A stretch of DNA of 9,441 bases from contig DATMQA010000036.1 of the NCBI GenBank assembly GCA_035566895.1, positions 1 through 9,441 of the forward strand, written 5' to 3'. The translations under genes and the position numbers were made by a program. Source of the stretch: DATMQA01 sp035566895 (GTDB taxonomy: Bacteria > Verrucomicrobiota > Verrucomicrobiia > Limisphaerales > UBA8199). Of the stretch, positions 1 through 8,503 are shown piece by piece; the first letter of the stretch is position 1, and the number at the start of each line of letters is the position of its first letter. The notes under the pieces were generated by a model that saw only the letters and a program-made list of their open reading frames with translations, ran no database searches and was not told the origin of the DNA.

Positions 1-180
1 CAACTGGCCCGAAATCCTTGGAAAATACTCACTCTAAAATCTGTCCCCTTTTGAACTCGCGCAGAAATCCCCTTTTGAACTCCCGCCGACATCATCCACC
101 ATTTCACTTGCTCCCTCGCTCGCGTTTGCTAGCCTCGCCCCACGCCACAAAAGATGATGCAGTAGCCGCTGACAGCCACT
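1..180. other. Non-coding leader upstream of the transporter gene
   Basis: No convincing gene is seen here. The open frame on the plus strand starting at 18 runs on inside the transporter gene in another frame, and its translation is rich in Arg, His and Pro with no recognisable motif, so it is taken as a shadow. The stretch carries a 15-bp direct repeat (listed separately). There is no clear sigma-70 promoter and no strong Shine-Dalgarno sequence before the ATG at 181. Confidence 0.6.
44..82. repeat. Direct repeat, two 15-bp copies, 24-bp period
   Basis: TCCCCTTTTGAACTC occurs exactly at 44-58 and again at 68-82, separated by 9 bases (GCGCAGAAA). The copies lie about 100-135 bp before the transporter start. 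They could be a pair of regulator half-sites or a fragment of a dispersed repeat; the sequence alone does not decide. No other copy was noticed in the window. Confidence 0.7.
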
Positions 181-1680
181 ATGCAAAAACCGCGCTTAAG
201 CTTCTGGCAAACCTGGAACATGAATTTTGGGTTCCTAGGCATTCAATTTGGCTGGGGATTGCAACTGGCCTACATGAGCGCCATTTACGCCAAGCTCGGC
301 GCGGAGCCGTCCAAGATTCCCATCCTGTGGCTGGCCGGCCCGATTACAGGCCTATTGATCCAGCCTGTCATCGGCGCAATGAGCGATCGCACCTGGTGTT
401 GGCTCGGTCGGCGACGCCCTTATTTCACCACCGGCGCGCTTCTCTCCAGCGCCGCGCTCTTTTTTATGCCAGATGCGCCGAAATTGTGGGTGGCGGCCAG
501 CATGCTGTGGGTGCTCGATGCCTCCATTAATATTAGTATGGAGCCTTTCCGCGCGTTCGTGGCGGACAAGTTGCCCGACCAGCAACGCACCGTCGGTTTC
601 GTTATGCAAAGTTTCTTCATTGGCATCGGTGCGGCCGCTGCCAACGCCCTGCCGGACATACTCGGTCACTTCGGCGTCAACGGCAACGCACCCAATGGTG
701 TGCCCTACACGGTGCAATACGCTTTCAAATTGGGCGCTGTTGTTTTCCTGTTGGCGGTGGTTTGGACAGTGCTGAGCTCGAAAGAATACCCTCCGGAAAA
801 CATGGAAGAGTTCCTGCGCAAAAAGCGGGAGCCCAGGGGATTCCGGGTGCAGCCAGCCTTCCTCCTCATGGGCGCGATGGCAGGGGGACTGCTTGGCGCG
901 GCGCGCGGCGCCCTTGTCGAACAACACTTAACCCCTTGGCATCTCCTTGCCGGGGCTGCAATTGGCACGGCCATTGGCACGGTGCTTAGCGGACCGCATG
1001 TCTCATCGGCTATCAGGGAAATGCCCGTTACCATGAAGCAATTGGGTGTGGTGCAGTTTTTTACCTGGTTGGGGTTGTTCTGCATGTGGATGTTTTTCGG
1101 CCTCGCCACCGCTCAGCAGATTTTCCACACCACCGATCCGAAGTCTACGGCATTTGACCAGGGCATCGCGTTCGGCGGGCGGACGTTCGCGTGGTATTCG
1201 GTTGTCTGTTTTGCCGTTGCCTTTGTGCTGCCCTTGATTGCCCGGGCCACCAGCCGCAAACTGGTCCATGCGCTGGCGCTGCTTGCCGGCGGCGTCGGCC
1301 TTTTGTCCACCGGGTTCATTCATGATCGGGGCCTCTGGCAATGCACCATGCTCGGTGTTGGCATTGCCTGGGCATCAATCCTGGCTATGCCCTACGCGAT
1401 GCTCTCCGGTGCCTTGCCCGCAGAGCGGATGGGAGTCTATATGGGAATCTTTAACTTCTTCATCGTCATTCCCGAAATCCTGGCATCTGTTGCCCTGGAA
1501 CCAATCGTCAAAAAGGCCTTCGGCAATGACCCCGTCAAAGTCGTCATGCTCGGCGGCGCGTCGATGTTAATTGCGGCCGCGATGGTGGTGCGGGTCAAGG
1601 ATGTCGGTGCGGCGCAAAAGATGGTTTCGGCCGAAACCAAGGGCTCTCTTTCGCCTCTTCCGATCGAGAAGCCAGGATAA
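181..1680 (+). CDS. MFS transporter, SLC45/sucrose-maltose type
   Basis: A 499-residue integral inner-membrane protein that probably imports a disaccharide such as maltose or sucrose with protons. The loop between helices 2 and 3 carries the family signature SDRTWCWLGRRRP (residues 68-80). Near 396-434 lies the helix 10-11 stretch with AMPYAMLSGALP followed by GIFNFFIVIPEI, typical of SLC45 and bacterial maltose/sucrose carriers. About twelve hydrophobic helices fit the MFS fold (roughly 17-38, 47-68, 81-97, 102-122, 138-158, 178-200, 287-310, 332-355, 360-380, 388-410, 418-440, 452-471). The central loop also holds two extra glycine-rich hydrophobic segments (about 226-241 and 254-270). The ATG at 181 is the only one available, because an in-frame TAG lies at 163-165. 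No good ribosome-binding site is seen. It converges on a GH13 enzyme, which supports an alpha-glucan substrate; that is inference. Confidence 0.88.
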   Translation: MQKPRLSFWQTWNMNFGFLGIQFGWGLQLAYMSAIYAKLGAEPSKIPILWLAGPITGLLIQPVIGAMSDRTWCWLGRRRPYFTTGALLSSAALFFMPDAPKLWVAASMLWVLDASINISMEPFRAFVADKLPDQQRTVGFVMQSFFIGIGAAAANALPDILGHFGVNGNAPNGVPYTVQYAFKLGAVVFLLAVVWTVLSSKEYPPENMEEFLRKKREPRGFRVQPAFLLMGAMAGGLLGAARGALVEQHLTPWHLLAGAAIGTAIGTVLSGPHVSSAIREMPVTMKQLGVVQFFTWLGLFCMWMFFGLATAQQIFHTTDPKSTAFDQGIAFGGRTFAWYSVVCFAVAFVLPLIARATSRKLVHALALLAGGVGLLSTGFIHDRGLWQCTMLGVGIAWASILAMPYAMLSGALPAERMGVYMGIFNFFIVIPEILASVALEPIVKKAFGNDPVKVVMLGGASMLIAAAMVVRVKDVGAAQKMVSAETKGSLSPLPIEKPG

Positions 1681-1692
1681 ACGATCGCTTCG

Positions 1693-1748
1693 GCCACAAA
1701 AAGAACACAATGATTTCTTCCTTTGTGGTCTTTGTGTTCTTTCGTGGC
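1693..1748. terminator. Long imperfect hairpin between convergent genes; likely bidirectional terminator / REP-like repeat
   Basis: The arms GCCACAAAAAGAACACAA (1693-1710) and TTTGTGTTCTTTCGTGGC (1731-1748) are complementary apart from one extra base and one mismatch, around a 20-base loop. The right half reads as three 9-base units, CTTTGTGGT (1721), CTTTGTGTT (1730) and CTTTCGTGG (1739). The element fills the gap between the transporter stop (1680) and the amylase stop (1748-1750), so it is placed to end both transcripts. A- and T-rich arms replace the usual GC stem plus U-tract, so an intergenic repeat that doubles as a terminator is also possible. Confidence 0.65.
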
Positions 1749-3139
1749 TAACTCTTTCCCTCCTTCACCGCCCGGTGATAAATCCGCCATTCAAAACTAT
1801 TCAGCCGGAACAACGGAAAACCGCTGGTCGGAGAGTCCGGCACGCCGGCGATCTTCACCGGCTTGAATTGCTCCTCGTGCATCACTTCCACCCAGCCCAG
1901 GTTTGGCCGATTCGACAGGTTGATCGCCACCACGAATTCGTCCTTGGCATCCAGGCGCAACAGCGTCACCAGGTTGGCTTCGTCGGAATTGTGCAGCCAG
2001 ATCACCCGGTCATTGCGGAATGGCGCATACGCCTTGCGTAACTTAATCAGGTCGCGGTAAATGTCCCGCAGCGGCGGCCGCTCCTTCGGATGCCAGAAAA
2101 TCGGCACCTTTTCGAACAGCGCCGGCTCGCCCGACTCGGTCGCATCTCCCACTTCCATCCCATTATAAAGCAACGGCACACCGTCCAGCGCTAACATCAG
2201 CACCGACGCCGCCAGCGCCCCCCGCGTCCCAAATCGCGCCACCGCGCGCGCCTCGTCGTGATTATCCGAGATCCGCATGTGCAGCGAGCCTTGCGGAAAC
2301 TGCCGCAAACTCTCATCCCACGACCGCCGCAAATCGGACGCCGGCGCGCCGCTGAGCAGGACGTTATTGAGCGTGGCGTGCAGCGGCCACGAATAGTCGG
2401 CGTCGAACGCTTTCACCAGCAGCTCCGGCTTGCTCGCCTCGGCCAGCAGCATGATGTCCGGCTTTACTTTGACCAGCGCCGCGCGCGCTTCCTCCCAAAA
2501 ACTCGTCGGCACCATGTAAGCCACGTCGCAACGAAACCCGTCGAGGTCAAAGGTGGCGGGATCAATCCAGTGCTTGAGCATCCCAATCATGTACTCGCGC
2601 AACTTGGGATTCTCGTAATTCAACCCGGCCACATCCGTCCACTCCGGCACGGGTGGGATAATCTTCCCCTTGCCATCCTGTTTGTAAAACTCCGGATGCG
2701 CCATCAGCACGCTGTCCCACGCAGTGTGATTGGCCACCATATCAATGATCACCTTCATGCCGCGCTGGTGCGCTTCAGAAATCAGCCGCTTAAAATCCTT
2801 CTCTGTGCCGTAATCGGGGTTGATGGCAGAATAATCGCTCACGGCGTACGGACTGCCAATGCTGCCTTTACGCATCTTCTGCCCGATGGGGTGGATGGGC
2901 ATCAGCCACAGAATATCGACGCCCAGGTCCTTCAGCTCATCCAGCCGGGCCGTGATGCCGTTGAAATTGCCTTCCGGCGAAAAATTGCGCGGAAAGATTT
3001 CGTAAATGACGCCATCGCGGAGCCACTGGGGCGAGGTGCGCGCGGTCTGTTCCGAGAGCTCCCCGGCCCGGAGCGGTGTGGAATTCAACAGCAGGCCGAG
3101 CAGACCGAGCAGATGTCCCAGGCGGGATGGGCGGTTCAT
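1748..3139 (-). CDS. Secreted alpha-amylase-family glycoside hydrolase (GH13)
   Basis: A 463-residue enzyme expected to cleave or transfer alpha-1,4-glucosidic bonds in starch, glycogen or maltodextrins. All four GH13 conserved regions are present: I, DMVANH (D133-H138); II, GFRCDVAY with nucleophile D205; III, LLAEASKP with acid/base E234; IV, ISDNHDEA with transition-state stabiliser D295. The barrel starts with DGVIYEIFPRNFS and a small C-terminal beta domain follows. The chosen ATG at 3139 opens a good signal peptide (MNRPSRLGHLLGLLGLLLNS, cleavage probably after LRA), implying export. An upstream in-frame ATG at 3202 would add 21 residues (many basic) before the signal peptide and is less likely, although AGG abuts it. 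The GH13 subfamily and exact specificity cannot be fixed by eye. It lies downstream of carB on the same strand but 257 bp away, and converges on the sugar transporter, a plausible functional partner. Confidence 0.9.
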   Translation of the reverse strand: MNRPSRLGHLLGLLGLLLNSTPLRAGELSEQTARTSPQWLRDGVIYEIFPRNFSPEGNFNGITARLDELKDLGVDILWLMPIHPIGQKMRKGSIGSPYAVSDYSAINPDYGTEKDFKRLISEAHQRGMKVIIDMVANHTAWDSVLMAHPEFYKQDGKGKIIPPVPEWTDVAGLNYENPKLREYMIGMLKHWIDPATFDLDGFRCDVAYMVPTSFWEEARAALVKVKPDIMLLAEASKPELLVKAFDADYSWPLHATLNNVLLSGAPASDLRRSWDESLRQFPQGSLHMRISDNHDEARAVARFGTRGALAASVLMLALDGVPLLYNGMEVGDATESGEPALFEKVPIFWHPKERPPLRDIYRDLIKLRKAYAPFRNDRVIWLHNSDEANLVTLLRLDAKDEFVVAINLSNRPNLGWVEVMHEEQFKPVKIAGVPDSPTSGFPLFRLNSFEWRIYHRAVKEGKS

Positions 3140-3202
3140 AGGTTTCAATCGACTCACCGATTTTATCGGTGGAAAGCGCCTCTGCGTCAATCTTTTAACC
3201 AT

Positions 3203-3396
3203 CCTTCAAAATGTCAGGTCGCACCCGGCGCAACGGGGCTCGGATCTTCAAAGCAACGACGCGCGCGCTCCCTCTCCGCACGACAAAGGAGTGGGGAGAG
3301 GGCAGGGGAGAGGGCCGTCTTCTGTAGTCTATCCCCACCCGTCACCGGTCACCCGTCACCCGTCACCTGTCGCTCGTCACCTGTCGCTCGTCAGCG
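3203..3396. repeat. Repeat-rich spacer between carB and the amylase gene
   Basis: This stretch has no gene. It contains CCCTCTCC at 3270-3277 facing two copies of GGAGAGGG at 3295-3302 and 3307-3314. The two copies sit in a 12-base period (GGGGAGAGGGCA, then GGGGAGAGGGCC), so either can pair with the left arm to form a hairpin. Such CCCTCTCC/GGGAGAGG spacers resemble dispersed intergenic repeats, and the hairpin could also stop carB transcription. The three forward frames downstream of the carB stop were read; none encodes a continuation of CarB. Confidence 0.65.

Positions 3397-3400
<4 letters not shown>
3340..3400. repeat. Heptanucleotide tandem array (CGTCACC-type) abutting the carB stop
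   Basis: Eight seven-base units run in perfect register from 3340 to 3395: CGTCACC, GGTCACC, CGTCACC, CGTCACC, TGTCGCT, CGTCACC, TGTCGCT, CGTCAGC. A partial unit GTCAC follows at 3396-3400. The 14-base pair CGTCACC+TGTCGCT occurs twice (3361-3374 and 3375-3388), so a higher-order duplication is visible. On the carB strand each CGTCACC-type unit carries TGA, and the carB stop codon (3397-3399) lies in the terminal partial unit. Because seven is not a multiple of three, the array supplies stops in every frame. Confidence 0.85.
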
Positions 3401-4899
<1,499 letters not shown>

Positions 4900-4912
4900 A
4901 ATTGCGGCGCAG

Positions 4913-4941
4913 ATTTAACGGGAATCCGAGCCGGTTGTCAT
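4913..4941 (-). promoter_or_regulatory. Putative sigma-70 promoter for carB
   Basis: On the minus strand ATGACA (4941-4936, five of six matches to TTGACA) is followed after 17 bases by TTAAAT (4918-4913, four of six matches to TATAAT). The -10 box lies 13 bases before the carB ATG, so the transcript leader would be only a few bases long. No clear Shine-Dalgarno sequence is seen, in keeping with such a short leader. Prediction by eye only. Confidence 0.35.
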
Positions 4942-4993
4942 GGTTTTATTGAACGGGAGGGTGTGAGGGAAGCTTCAAGCGCACATACCACTC

Positions 4994-5424
4994 AATCCTC
5001 TCCTTGGGCGTTAACCAATAACGGCGGCGCCACCTTTACCTGCGCTCTCCCTCTCGGGCAGTCCCGACCTCGATGCCGGCGACGACACCTTGCTAGAGGC
5101 GCCTTTAAACCTCAGTACTGACCAACGCGGCTTCGCGCGCCTGTCCGGCGCGCATGCTGACATCGGTGCTTTCGAGCTTCAATGGGCTTCGACCCCCATT
5201 CGCATTGCCGCTTGCGATGCCACAATCAACGGTGTCGTGCAGTTAACCCTCAGCGACGTCCCGGGCGCCAGCCTCACGTTCCTCGCCAGCACCAGTCTCT
5301 GGTGAGCGGTTTCGGACTGGACCGTCCTTGGCCCATTCCTGAAATCGCCCCCGGGCAATTCCAATTCAGCGACCCGTCCCCCTCCAGCCTCCCACTACGG
5401 TTTTACCGTGTCCGCTGTCCGTAA
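4994..5424 (+). pseudogene. Decayed C-terminus of a choice-of-anchor Q / beta-helix surface protein
   Basis: Pieces of one familiar verrucomicrobial C-terminus appear in order in shifting frames. NPLLG (from 4994, frame 2) is followed by LTNNGGATFTCALPLG (from 5011, frame 1). Then come GSPDLDAGDDTLLEAPLNL and TDQRGFARLSGAHADIGAFE (about 5057-5180, frame 2). GVVQLTLSDVPGASLTFLAS follows in the same frame, then an in-frame TGA at 5303-5305, then SDWTVLGP still in frame 2. The end, IPEIAPGQFQFSDPS to RFYRVRCP and stop TAA 5422-5424, is in frame 1. At least three frameshifts (near 5010, 5056-5060 and 5333-5338) and one nonsense codon separate them. The intact relative would be an exported beta-helix protein ending in a choice-of-anchor Q domain and an RFYRV tail. 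The N-terminal region is gone, and nothing recognisable lies between 4900 and 4993. Confidence 0.8.
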
Positions 5425-5615
5425 GCTCCCTGCGATCGCACCCACCTTTTTCTTTTCTGAACCGGTGGCTGCCTTGGCCCCGCGCACTCACCTTGAACCG
5501 TACCTCCCCGTCGCCAGACGAGAGTTTGGCGTGAGGATCCGGAGGATGAGCTGTCAAAACAGGCAAGATGAGCAGTAGGCGGAGAGCTGAACCGGTTTTC
5601 GCAACCGACTAACCC
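5425..5615. other. Intergenic stretch before gspF
   Basis: No gene, RNA or clear promoter is recognised. A pyrimidine tract (CCTTTTTCTTTTCTG near 5442-5460) lies just after the pseudogene. GAACCGGT occurs twice, near 5459 and 5589. Otherwise nothing is supported. Confidence 0.4.
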
Positions 5616-5620
5616 AGGAG
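5616..5620 (+). promoter_or_regulatory. Ribosome-binding site deciding the gspF start
   Basis: AGGAG at 5616-5620 is six bases before the ATG at 5627. The TTG at 5621 touches the AGGAG directly and is therefore not a workable start. Confidence 0.7.
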
Positions 5621-5626
5621 TTGTAT

Positions 5627-6910
5627 ATGTCCAGTTATGCTTACGTGGCCGTGGACCCGCAGGGCGCCGAGACGCGCGGCTCGCTCGAAGTGGCTGACCA
5701 GAACGAAGCGTTGCAGCGAATCAAGGAAATGGGGTTGTTCCCCACCAAATTGTTCGTGCCCGGCCAGCATAAACCGCGGGCGCCGGTCCGACGTGCGCAC
5801 CTGAAGACCATGCGGTTACGCCGCTCGGCTTCCGTTCCATGGTTCGGATTCAGGGTGCCGGCGGCCCGCCTGGCGGTGTTCACGCGCCAGCTTGCGACGC
5901 TGGTCGAGGCGGGCATGCCGTTGTTGCGCAGCCTGCGCATCCTGCAGGAGCAGGAGGAGAGCGGGAGGCTGAGACGAATAATCGGGGAGTTGTCGCTGGC
6001 CGTCGAGAACGGGGGTTCGTTTGCCGAAGCCGTTTCGGCGCACCCAAACGTTTTTAACCGGCTTTACGTGAGTATGGTCAGGGCGGGTGAAATCAGCGGG
6101 GCGCTTGAGACCTCGCTCCAAAGGTTGTCGGAGTTCCTGGAGAAAGCGCGGAAGATTAAGGGAAAGGTGAAGGCAGCGATGTTTTATCCCTGCGCGGTGC
6201 TGATGGTGGCAACAGGGGTCGTCGCCCTCTTGATGCTGTTTGTCGTGCCGCGATTCAAACAGGTGTTCGACGGCTTGCTCGGAGGCGCGCCTTTGCCCGC
6301 GTTCACGAGGTTCGTTTTTGACCTGAGCGACGCGTTGATGCGCCATTTTTTCCTGCTCCTGGGCACGGTGGCGGGGTTTGGCGTGCTGCTGTCACTGGCG
6401 TTACGCACGGCGTGGGGCCGGTGGGCTTTCGATCAGATGAAGCTGGTGTTGCCGGCTGCCGGCGCAGTATTTCGCAAGGCGGCTATTTCCCGGTTTGCGC
6501 GGACGCTCGGAACGTTGATGAGCAACGGTGTGCCCATCCTGCAGGCGCTGACGATCGTGAGGGAAACGGCAGGCAATGTCGCCGTGGGGCGGCTGCTCTC
6601 GACCGTGCACGACCACGTGAAGGAAGGGGACCCGATCGCGCCAACGTTGAAGGCCTCGGCAATATTCCCCGCGATGGTAGCCGGCATGGTCGATGTAGGG
6701 GAACAAACCGGCGCGCTGCCCGAAATGCTGATGAAGGTGGCGGATAATTACGACGACGAGGTGGACAATGCGGTCGGGGCGATGACTGCGTTGCTGGAAC
6801 CGATCATGATTGTTTTTCTGGCGGTGGTGGTGGGCAGCATCGTGATCGCCATTTTTTTGCCGCTGATTTTTGTCACGACGCAGGTCGATGGGCCAGGGGG
6901 AGGCCAGTAG
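5627..6910 (+). CDS. gspF: Type II secretion / type IV pilus inner-membrane platform protein (GspF/PilC family)
   Basis: A 427-residue inner-membrane protein that anchors the assembly ATPase and the pseudopilus or pilus fibre. The N-terminal cytoplasmic domain has the usual form (SYAYVAVDPQG, then repeated A..L...G pattern, residues 3-45). A basic linker follows (about 46-75). Two T2SSF domains come next: the first at about 83-208, with MVRAGEISGAL and the first membrane helix at 187-208; the second at about 286-410, with MVDVGEQTGALPEML and the last helix at 391-413. A middle helix lies at 241-260. The length suits the family (about 400 residues) and all parts are present. The start at 5627 is chosen from the AGGAG six bases upstream. 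No other secretion or pilus gene (GspE, GspG, PilD) is in the window, so the system it serves cannot be told; a lone GspF copy near surface-protein genes is compatible with either. Confidence 0.92.
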   Translation: MSSYAYVAVDPQGAETRGSLEVADQNEALQRIKEMGLFPTKLFVPGQHKPRAPVRRAHLKTMRLRRSASVPWFGFRVPAARLAVFTRQLATLVEAGMPLLRSLRILQEQEESGRLRRIIGELSLAVENGGSFAEAVSAHPNVFNRLYVSMVRAGEISGALETSLQRLSEFLEKARKIKGKVKAAMFYPCAVLMVATGVVALLMLFVVPRFKQVFDGLLGGAPLPAFTRFVFDLSDALMRHFFLLLGTVAGFGVLLSLALRTAWGRWAFDQMKLVLPAAGAVFRKAAISRFARTLGTLMSNGVPILQALTIVRETAGNVAVGRLLSTVHDHVKEGDPIAPTLKASAIFPAMVAGMVDVGEQTGALPEMLMKVADNYDDEVDNAVGAMTALLEPIMIVFLAVVVGSIVIAIFLPLIFVTTQVDGPGGGQ

Positions 6911-7112
6911 TGGGCACACAGAACCGCAGAGCGCCAGTTAAAGAATTAAATGGGTAAAAGGAGTTAACTGGATTAATTGACGGACACCAGTTTGGAGAAC
7001 GCACTCCGGTGGCGGTGACCAGATGCGCCCTGGCAATGTTCTGGCGCGGCTTGGGGCTTGACAGGCCTTGAGCGGGATTGTAAACAGCACTTTGTTCCCG
7101 GATTAATGTGCT
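6911..7112. other. Intergenic region between gspF and pepP
   Basis: This is an AT-richer gap without a gene. A weak stem, CACC..GGAG (6985-6997) pairing with CTCC-GGTG (7004-7011) across a 5-base bulge, might end gspF transcription, but no U-tract follows. A promoter-like pair for pepP is listed separately. Confidence 0.4.
7058..7086 (+). promoter_or_regulatory. Putative promoter for pepP
   Basis: A perfect -35 box TTGACA (7058-7063) is followed after 17 bases by TAAACA (7081-7086), which matches the -10 consensus at only three of six positions. The ATG at 7113 lies 26 bases beyond the -10 box. It is plausible but rests mainly on the -35 box and the spacing. Confidence 0.35.
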
Positions 7113-8414
7113 ATGCGCTATCACCCCATCAACCCGCAATTATTCATCAACAACCGCGCGAATCTGGCCAAGCTAATGTTGCCCAATTCGTTGGCGGCTT
7201 TGAATGCCAATGACGTTTTGCCTACCAACGCCGACGGCACTCTGGCCCTGCGCCCCAATTCGGATTTGTTTTACCTGAGCGGCATTGACCAGGAGGAAAC
7301 GATCCTGTTGTTTTATCCCCAGGCCCACGAGGAGAAGATGCGCGAGGTATTGTTTGTGCGCGAGACCAATGAGCGTCTGGCGACCTGGGAAGGCCACAAA
7401 CTGACGAAAGAGGAAGCCAGCAAGATCTCCGGCATCGAACGAGTCGAGTGGCTGTCGGAGTTCCGTCCGCTGTTTCACCGCCTGATGTGCGAATGCGAGC
7501 ACGTGTACCTCAACACCAACGAGCACAAGCGCGCGGTGATCGAGGTGGAAACCCGGGAAGCCCGGTTCGTCCGCGACACGCAGGCGCGCTATCCGTTGCA
7601 CGATTACCAGAGGCTGGCGCGGCTGCTGCACCGGCTGCGCGTGGTTAAATCCAGCACCGAGTTGGACCTGCTGAGGGAGGCTTGCGCCATCACCAGGGCC
7701 GGCTTCCTCAGAGTGTGCCGCTTCGTGAAACCGGGGGTGACCGAAACCCAGGTAGAGGCGGAGTACGCCCATGAGTTCATCCGGCGCGGCGGCGGGTTCG
7801 CTTTCGAGCCCATCATCGCCAGCGGCAAAAATTCGTGCGTCCTCCACTACAATCAGAACGATCAACCTTGCCGGCCGGGAGACCTGCTGCTGCTGGATGT
7901 CGCCGCCAGTTACGCCAATTACAATGCAGACCTGACTCGGACCATCCCTGTCAGCGGCCGTTTCAGCCGGCGGCAGCGCCAGGTGTACAATGCGGTCCTG
8001 CGCATTTTGCGGGGCGTCAGCCAGGCGGCTACGCCAGGCAAGTTGCCGAAGCAATGGCAGGAAGAGGCCGAGGCGATGGCGGAAAAAGAACTCCTCGGAC
8101 TCGGGCTGTTGAAGCAGTCGGACATTCGCAAACAAGACTCCGACAAGCCGGCGCTGAAAAAATATTTCATGCACGGTGTCGGCCATCCATTGGGGCTGGA
8201 CGTGCATGATGTGGGGCTGACCACTTTGCCGATTCAACCGGGGTGGGTCCTAACGGTGGAGCCAGGCATTTACATTCCGAAGGAGGGCTTCGGCGTGCGT
8301 CTGGAAAATGACATCCTTGTCCAAAAGGGAGGGAACGTGGACCTGATGGCGGAAGTGCCCATCGAGGCCGAGGAGGTGGAGTCCTTGATGAAACGGGGCC
8401 GGATCCGGAGCTGA
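7113..8414 (+). CDS. pepP: Xaa-Pro aminopeptidase (peptidase family M24B)
   Basis: A 433-residue cytoplasmic metallopeptidase that removes N-terminal residues preceding proline. The N-terminal half (about 7-145) is the aminopeptidase P N-domain, with LRPNSDLFYLSGIDQEETIL near 45-65. The C-terminal 'pita-bread' domain (about 178-420) holds the five dimetal ligands in the right order: D262 (LLLLDVAA), D273 (NADLTRT), H358 (HGVGHPLGLDVHD), E383 (TVEPGIYIP) and E398 (VRLEND). Companion histidines H354 and H365 are also present. Ligand order, spacing and total length match E. coli PepP (ligands D260, D271, H354, E383, E406), so the enzyme looks complete and active. The ATG at 7113 has only a weak GGA-like upstream sequence. 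rpiB follows 89 bp later on the same strand and may be co-transcribed, though the two have no known pathway link. Confidence 0.93.
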   Translation: MRYHPINPQLFINNRANLAKLMLPNSLAALNANDVLPTNADGTLALRPNSDLFYLSGIDQEETILLFYPQAHEEKMREVLFVRETNERLATWEGHKLTKEEASKISGIERVEWLSEFRPLFHRLMCECEHVYLNTNEHKRAVIEVETREARFVRDTQARYPLHDYQRLARLLHRLRVVKSSTELDLLREACAITRAGFLRVCRFVKPGVTETQVEAEYAHEFIRRGGGFAFEPIIASGKNSCVLHYNQNDQPCRPGDLLLLDVAASYANYNADLTRTIPVSGRFSRRQRQVYNAVLRILRGVSQAATPGKLPKQWQEEAEAMAEKELLGLGLLKQSDIRKQDSDKPALKKYFMHGVGHPLGLDVHDVGLTTLPIQPGWVLTVEPGIYIPKEGFGVRLENDILVQKGGNVDLMAEVPIEAEEVESLMKRGRIRS

Positions 8415-8503
8415 GGAAGGGCCGAAATCCGAAGGTCGAAACTATCGGCGGAATGATTATGGCAGAATAATTCAGAGCGTCATGTTGGAGGGGAGATTTC
8501 ACT

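Noticed and set aside
3203..3396. A simple frameshift in carB hiding the C-terminal half
   Set aside because: All three frames after the stop were read on the carB strand. They hit stops within the heptamer array and show no CarB-like residues, and the amylase gene follows.
5090..5305. A genuine 71-residue protein starting at the TTG at 5090
   Set aside because: Its sequence is the middle of a choice-of-anchor Q C-terminus that continues in other frames on both sides, so it is a pseudogene segment rather than a small gene.
5621..5626. TTG start for gspF two codons upstream
   Set aside because: It directly abuts the AGGAG, leaving no spacing. The ATG at 5627 has the right distance and gives the usual N-terminus.
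7173..8237. Minus-strand open frame (354 codons) opposite pepP
   Set aside because: The plus strand holds a complete M24B peptidase with all metal ligands; the antisense translation shows only low-complexity Gln/Arg/Leu sequence.
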